A DNA stretch of 9,593 nt, taken from NCBI GenBank assembly GCA_046758065.1, contig JBHHZM010000116.1, positions 1 to 9,593 on the forward strand, in the 5' to 3' direction. This stretch comes from JBHHZM01 sp046758065. Its GTDB lineage: Bacteria; Pseudomonadota; Alphaproteobacteria; JAAXGF01. Below are positions 6,192-9,593 of this stretch, piece after piece. The notes beneath the pieces are model-generated. The model made no database searches and was not told the DNA's origin. It saw only the letters and a program-made list of their open reading frames with translations. Numbering within the stretch: the stretch's first letter is position 1; each line of letters begins with the position of its first letter. Position numbers and translations under genes: made by a program.

Positions 6192-7442
6192 ATGAAGGTC
6201 ATCGTCATGGGCGGCGGCGTGATCGGCGTCGCCACCGCCTACTATCTCGCCCGCAACGGCCACGAGGTCGTCGTCATCGAGCGCGCCGCCGACGTCGCCC
6301 TGGAAACCAGCTTCGCCAACGCCGGCATCATCGCCCCGGGACACGCCCATGCCTGGGCCTCACCGCAGGCACCGCTCACGCTGCTCAAATCGCTGTGGCG
6401 CGACGACACGGCGCTGCGCCTGCGGCTGCGCTTCGACCCGCGGATGTGGCTGTGGTCGCTCTATTTCCTGAGAAACTGCACGACCGCGCGCAACCGCGCC
6501 AACACGTTGGTCAAGTTCCGGCTGTGCGACTACAGCCGCGAGGCGCTCAAGGCGCTGCGCGCCGAGACCGGCGCGTCTTATGACGAAAGCACGCGCGGCG
6601 CGCTTTATCTCTACCGCGACCCCCGCCACTTCGAGACCGGCCTCGCCACCCTGGCGCATCTGCGCGATCACGGCCTCGAACTCGAAGCCATCGACGCGGC
6701 GCGCTGCGTCGAAATCGAACCGGCGCTGGCGCCGATGCGCGACCGCCTCGCCGGGGCGATTTACTGTCCGAGCGACGAAAGCGGCGATTCGCATCTCCTG
6801 TGCCGGGCGCTCCGGCGCGACTGCGAAGAGCGGGGCGCGGAATTCCGTTTCGGAACGACCGTGCAGGGTCTCCGCACCGAGGGCGACCGCATCGCAGCCG
6901 TCGTCACCGACCGGGGCGACATTTCGGGCGACGCCTACGTGCTCTCGCTCGCCAGCGAAAGCCCATTCGTCGTCGGCCCGCTCGGCGTGCGTCTGCCGAT
7001 CTACCCGGTCAAGGGCTATTCGGTGACCTTCCCGGTCGAGAACCATGACGGCGCCCCGCGAATGCCGCTCGTCGACGAGCACCACCTGGTCGCGTTCTCG
7101 CGCCTGGGCGATCGCCTGCGCGCCACCGCCACCGCCGACTTCGCGGGCTACGATACGAGCTTCACGGCGGCCGACTTCGCGCCGATGATGCGGGTGGTGC
7201 GCGCCATGTTCCCCGACGGCGCCGACTACGACCGCCCCAGCCACTGGGCCTGCCTGCGCCCGATGACCCCCGACGGTCCGCCGGTGATCGGCCGCGGCCG
7301 GCACCGCAATCTCTACTACAACACCGGCCACGGCCACATCGGCTGGACGATGGCGGCGGGCTCGGGCCGCATCACCGCCGATCTGGTTGCGGGCCGCGTC
7401 CCCGAGATCGACCTCGCCGGCATGGAGCCCGAGCGGTTCTGA
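6192..7442 (+). CDS. DadA-like FAD-dependent D-amino-acid dehydrogenase
   Basis: A 416-residue flavoprotein of the DAO/DadA family, expected to deaminate D-amino acids to 2-oxo acids with electrons passed to the respiratory chain. The Rossmann motif GGGVIG (7-12) is followed by Glu30 for the FAD ribose, and the DadA signature ETSFANAGIIAPGHAHAWASP lies at 38-58. The substrate-side block LRPMTPDGPPVIG is at 355-367 and the FAD-closing motif GHGHIGWTMAAGSG at 379-392. Length is close to E. coli DadA (432). A GGGGAG ribosome site at 6177-6182 supports the start. It is convergent with a racemase-superfamily gene across 42 bases; in many genomes DadA partners an unrelated alanine racemase, so the pairing here is only suggestive. 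Paralogues of this family also oxidise other secondary or D-amino acids, so the exact substrate is open. Confidence 0.88.
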   Translation: MKVIVMGGGVIGVATAYYLARNGHEVVVIERAADVALETSFANAGIIAPGHAHAWASPQAPLTLLKSLWRDDTALRLRLRFDPRMWLWSLYFLRNCTTARNRANTLVKFRLCDYSREALKALRAETGASYDESTRGALYLYRDPRHFETGLATLAHLRDHGLELEAIDAARCVEIEPALAPMRDRLAGAIYCPSDESGDSHLLCRALRRDCEERGAEFRFGTTVQGLRTEGDRIAAVVTDRGDISGDAYVLSLASESPFVVGPLGVRLPIYPVKGYSVTFPVENHDGAPRMPLVDEHHLVAFSRLGDRLRATATADFAGYDTSFTAADFAPMMRVVRAMFPDGADYDRPSHWACLRPMTPDGPPVIGRGRHRNLYYNTGHGHIGWTMAAGSGRITADLVAGRVPEIDLAGMEPERF

Positions 7443-7483
7443 CGGACCCCGGAAAAGAGAGTGCCCGATACCGGCGTTCCGTC
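7441..7483. terminator. Weak inverted repeat between convergent genes
   Basis: GACGGA (7441-7446) and TCCGTC (7478-7483) pair, and CCGG at 7449-7452 pairs with CCGG at 7471-7474, leaving an internal loop and a large apical loop. There is no T-run on either strand. Placement between two converging stop codons makes a bidirectional transcription end plausible, but the structure itself is poor. Confidence 0.25.
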
Positions 7484-7484
7484 C

Positions 7485-8282
7485 TCAGACCCGCATCAGC
7501 CGGCCGAAGCCGGGCACCGGGTCGACATAGCCGGCGAGCCGCAGGCAGTGCCAGGCGAGCGCGTGGTTGCTCGATAGCACCGGCTTGCCGAGCTCGGCCT
7601 CGAGCCGGTCGACGAAATCGACGAGACGCAGGCTGGTGCAGGAGACGAACACGGCGTCGACGTCGTCCGCACGGCCGAGTTCGAGCGTCGCCGCTTCGAG
7701 TGAGGCCGGCGTTATGCGCGCCACCTCGTTGTCGTCCTCGTGGTTGAACGAGCCCATCGCCGGCACGGCGACGCCGCGCGCTTCGATGTAGCGCCGCATC
7801 ATTTGGTTGATGTCGTCGACGTAAGGCGTGAGCAGCGCGACCCGCGCAATCCCGAGCGCCTCGAAGCCGGCCATCGCGGCGGTGATCGGCGTGGTGCAGC
7901 GAATTCCCGGCCGCGCCTCGCGGATGCGCGCGAACACGGCGTCTTCGCCGATCACCATGGCGCCCGAGGTGCAGGCGTAGGCGATCACGTCGAGCCGCGC
8001 ACCGGGGAGGATCAACGCCGCCGCTTCGGCGATGCGCCGTTCCATGCGCGCCAGCGTCTCCGGCGTGATCTCGGGATCGTTGCGGACGCGGCTGTGGTAG
8101 ACCGCGACGCCGTCGAGGCCGAGCATGCGTCCGACCTCGTATTCGAGCGTGTTGTCGGTGGCGAGCACGATGAGGCCGATCGCGGCGCGGTGCGCGACGC
8201 CCTTGTCGAGCTCGAACGGCAGATGGGTTCGGTTGACCGGCTCTCCGATCACACCGGCAGCCTTGGTTGCGGCTTCGGCCAT
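7485..8282 (-). CDS. Asp/Glu racemase superfamily enzyme (maleate isomerase / AMDase / EutA-like)
   Basis: A 265-residue cytoplasmic enzyme of the two-lobed aspartate/glutamate racemase superfamily, which includes maleate cis-trans isomerase, arylmalonate decarboxylase and ectoine-utilisation EutA. Both lobe cysteines are present: Cys104 in AYACTSGAMVIG and Cys215 in FVSCTSLRLVDF. Having both favours racemase or isomerase chemistry over the single-cysteine decarboxylases. Other family blocks are GLIVLATDNTLE (36-47), TTPITAAMAGFEALG (130-144), VALLTPYVDDIN (148-159) and SSNHALAWHCLRLAG (237-251). The open frame continues upstream, but AGGGAG at 8292-8297, nine bases before the ATG at 8282, fixes this start; residues before it are arginine-rich nonsense. 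The neighbours are a D-amino-acid dehydrogenase (convergent) and a phosphoesterase-fold gene (divergent), so a role in amino-acid or small diacid catabolism is possible but unproven. No other ectoine-degradation gene is in view. Confidence 0.85.
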   Translation of the reverse strand: MAEAATKAAGVIGEPVNRTHLPFELDKGVAHRAAIGLIVLATDNTLEYEVGRMLGLDGVAVYHSRVRNDPEITPETLARMERRIAEAAALILPGARLDVIAYACTSGAMVIGEDAVFARIREARPGIRCTTPITAAMAGFEALGIARVALLTPYVDDINQMMRRYIEARGVAVPAMGSFNHEDDNEVARITPASLEAATLELGRADDVDAVFVSCTSLRLVDFVDRLEAELGKPVLSSNHALAWHCLRLAGYVDPVPGFGRLMRV

Positions 8283-8291
8283 GACGAACGG

Positions 8292-8297
8292 CTCCCT
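8292..8297 (-). promoter_or_regulatory. Ribosome binding site fixing the racemase-family start
   Basis: AGGGAG on the minus strand, nine bases before the ATG at 8280-8282, is one of the best ribosome sites in the window. It excludes the longer upstream reading of this frame. Confidence 0.7.
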
Positions 8298-8384
8298 TTC
8301 CGTTGCGGCACGAACCGGCAAATGGTAGTGGATCGCGGACGCCGCGTCACCCCCCGGACCGGCGAAGCACGGGCGTTCCGGCCA

Positions 8385-8398
8385 CGGCGTTGACGCCG
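8385..8398. promoter_or_regulatory. Inverted repeat in the divergent intergenic region, possible operator
   Basis: CGGCGT and ACGCCG form a perfect 6-bp inverted repeat around TG, overlapping a TTGACG (8390-8395) that could be a -35 box for the plus-strand gene at 8450. The matching -10 (CCATCA, 8413-8418) is poor. The 167 bases between the divergent genes (8283-8449) must hold both promoters; nothing stronger is visible. In GC-rich DNA such a repeat can arise by chance. Confidence 0.25.
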
Positions 8399-8449
8399 CC
8401 GGGTCGCGCGTGCCATCAAGGCCCCGGAAATTCGACCGGAGACGAGCGA

Positions 8450-9340
8450 ATGGAACCCTGCTGCGACCTCGGGCCGCTCGACGGTCCGGTGCTGGCGTTC
8501 GGCGGTCCCTACGGCAACCTCGAGGCGACGCGTGCCCTGCTCTCCGAGGCGCGCGCCCTCGGCATCCCACCCGACCGCACCATCTGCACCGGCGACCTCG
8601 TCGCCTATTGCGGCGCGCCGCGGGAAACCGTCGCCGCACTGCGCGCGGCCGGCGTCCATTGCGTCATGGGCAACGTCGAGGAATCGCTCGCCGCCGATTC
8701 CGGCGACTGCGGCTGCGATTACGCCGCCGGCTCGTCGTGCGCGACGCTGGCCGAGGCGTGGTACGCCTTCGCCCGCACCGCTCTCGACGCCGGCGACGTG
8801 CGCTGGCTGGCGCGACTGCCGAGAACGCTGCGCTTCGAGCTCGGCGGACGGCGGTTCGCGGTCGTGCACGGCGCGCCGTCGCGTATCAACCGCTGGATAT
8901 TCCCCTCGACACCCGACGACACGCTCCGCGCCGAGATCGCGGCCAGCGGATGCGACGGGGTCGTCGCCGGACATTCCGGGATTCCGTTCAGCCGCGTGGT
9001 CGCGGGCCGACTGTGGCACAACGCCGGCGTGGTCGGCCTGCCGGCGAACGACGGCACGCCGCGGGTCTGGTACGGCGTGCTGCGCGCCGAGGCCGACGGC
9101 ATCGCCGTCGAGCACCGTCCGTTCGGCTACGACCACGAAAGCGCGGCGGCGACCCTGCGAACGCGCGGACTTCCGGCCGGATACGCCGACGCGCTCGAAA
9201 CCGGCCGGTGGCCGAGCCTCGACATCCTGCCGCCGACCGAACGGGCGCGCACCGGCATCCCGCTCGGCGCCGCGACGCTGTTGTGGCCCGCCGACCGCCC
9301 TGACGCGGCGATCCGGCAAGGCAGGATTGTGTCGCGTTAA
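8450..9340 (+). CDS. Metallophosphoesterase-fold protein with altered metal ligands
   Basis: A 296-residue protein with the layout of a calcineurin-like phosphoesterase (YfcE/diadenosine-tetraphosphatase type), but with several metal-binding residues changed. The usual GDxHGN block reads FGGPYGNL (17-24), losing both Asp and His. GD (48-49) in TGDLVAY is kept. GNH(D/E) becomes GNVEES (74-79). HG at 140-141 is kept. The GHTH block reads GHSGIPF (175-181), followed by LWHNAGVVGLPANDGTPRVWY (189-208), which is well formed. I recall related proteobacterial proteins with the same kind of change, so this is probably a conserved subfamily, not decay; that needs checking. Nine cysteines occur, three of them clustered at 87, 89 and 97. 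GGAGA (8438-8442), seven bases before the ATG, supports the start at 8450; the longer frame upstream is intergenic. Enzymatic activity is uncertain. Confidence 0.8.
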   Translation: MEPCCDLGPLDGPVLAFGGPYGNLEATRALLSEARALGIPPDRTICTGDLVAYCGAPRETVAALRAAGVHCVMGNVEESLAADSGDCGCDYAAGSSCATLAEAWYAFARTALDAGDVRWLARLPRTLRFELGGRRFAVVHGAPSRINRWIFPSTPDDTLRAEIAASGCDGVVAGHSGIPFSRVVAGRLWHNAGVVGLPANDGTPRVWYGVLRAEADGIAVEHRPFGYDHESAAATLRTRGLPAGYADALETGRWPSLDILPPTERARTGIPLGAATLLWPADRPDAAIRQGRIVSR

Positions 9341-9435
9341 CTTGCAATTTACCTCTTTCGGATAGTACCCTATGTCCTCGTGCGGTGGTGCGGCATTATC
9401 TTAGGGGCCAAGCCGTACAATCGTCGATCGGCACT
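9341..9435 (+). ncRNA. Possible small RNA or untranslated 3' leader ending in a terminator
   Basis: This 95-base stretch between the phosphoesterase stop and a strong terminator is richer in A and T than the rest of the window. TTGCAA (9342-9347) with TACCCT 18 bases later (9366-9371) could be a weak promoter giving a short RNA that ends at 9466. It could equally be just the 3' untranslated end of the phosphoesterase mRNA. I recognise no known RNA family. It also holds a ten-codon frame (9372-9404) without a ribosome site. Confidence 0.25.
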
Positions 9436-9466
9436 GGGCTCCGCGACAAGCGGAGCCCTTCTTTTT
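9436..9466 (+). terminator. Rho-independent terminator
   Basis: A perfect 9-bp GC-rich stem, GGGCTCCGC (9436-9444) with GCGGAGCCC (9450-9458), closes on GACAA and is followed by TTCTTTTT. This is the best intrinsic terminator in the window. It would end the phosphoesterase transcript or a small RNA starting after 9340. Confidence 0.9.
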
Positions 9467-9484
9467 GCCCACGATAGGGCAAAA
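9463..9484. repeat. Second inverted repeat overlapping the terminator T-run
   Basis: TTTTGCCC (9463-9470) and GGGCAAAA (9477-9484) form a perfect 8-bp stem around ACGATA. Its left arm uses the T-run of the preceding terminator, so the two structures share bases. It may be a backup end of transcription or an alternative fold. Confidence 0.6.
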
Positions 9485-9593
9485 GCATCTCCGCAAAATC
9501 TTCATTTCAACCCGGATTCCCCGGACAGATTGCGATTTCACCGACCCACGACACCGATCCTGATAGGGGCTGTCCCAGATCCTGAAATGATAT
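9485..9593. other. Non-coding right edge with short direct repeats, possible insertion-sequence end
   Basis: No protein gene is visible here. GATCCTGA occurs at 9556-9563 and again at 9578-9585. Between and across them lies GGGGCTGTCCCAGAT (9566-9580), which resembles the terminal inverted repeats of some transposable elements. The window stops 13 bases later, so neither a transposase nor the matching end can be seen. Confidence 0.2.

Noticed and set aside
6360..7337. 325-residue minus-strand frame opposite the DadA-like gene
   Set aside because: Same pattern: low-complexity Val/Ala/Arg-rich translation, no motif, and the opposite strand is a clear flavoprotein.
8283..8639. Upstream extension of the minus-strand racemase-family frame
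   Set aside because: Good ribosome site and normal family N-terminus at 8282; the extension runs into the divergent gene and is basic nonsense.
1..9593. CRISPR array, tRNA or rRNA genes
   Set aside because: No regularly spaced repeats, no cloverleaf-like stretch and no rRNA-like sequence seen on either strand.

Overview
The window is a GC-rich, densely coded stretch whose codon use, gene families and gene order suggest an alphaproteobacterium (Rhodospirillales- or Hyphomicrobiales-like). The lineage is inferred from style; no rRNA or marker gene is present. Coding density is high up to about 9340. The last 250 bases are non-coding and visibly richer in A and T.

Plus strand, 137-2540: a phosphonate/phosphite-type ABC importer without its binding protein in view. 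phnC (ATPase), phnE1 and phnE2 (permeases) are joined by ATGA stop/start overlaps and read as one operon. A strong hairpin just upstream (86-117) probably ends or attenuates a preceding transcript; the binding protein gene phnD may lie off the left edge. No C-P lyase or other phosphonate-degrading gene is visible.

Plus strand, 2629-5056: a compact three-gene module made of an SxtJ-family membrane protein, a 49-residue DUF5989/SxtK-type membrane peptide and a 611-residue NodU/CmcH/SxtI-type O-carbamoyltransferase. The same trio occurs in saxitoxin clusters, but none of the saxitoxin core enzymes is here. This is the most interesting unit: a soluble carbamoyl-transfer enzyme tied to two small membrane proteins of unknown role. 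A candidate promoter lies at 2551-2579.

Plus strand, 5149-7442: a secreted trypsin-like (HtrA-type) protease with one PDZ domain, then a DadA-like FAD-dependent D-amino-acid dehydrogenase. The second has its own candidate promoter, with a -10 region nearly identical to the one in front of the SxtJ gene.

Minus strand, 7485-8282: an Asp/Glu-racemase/maleate-isomerase superfamily enzyme with both catalytic-type cysteines, convergent with the dehydrogenase. Diverging from it, plus strand 8450-9340, is a metallophosphoesterase-fold protein whose usual metal ligands are partly replaced.

Tail, 9341-9593: no convincing protein gene. It holds a textbook intrinsic terminator, a second hairpin overlapping its T-run, possibly a small RNA, and at the very edge a sequence resembling an insertion-sequence end.
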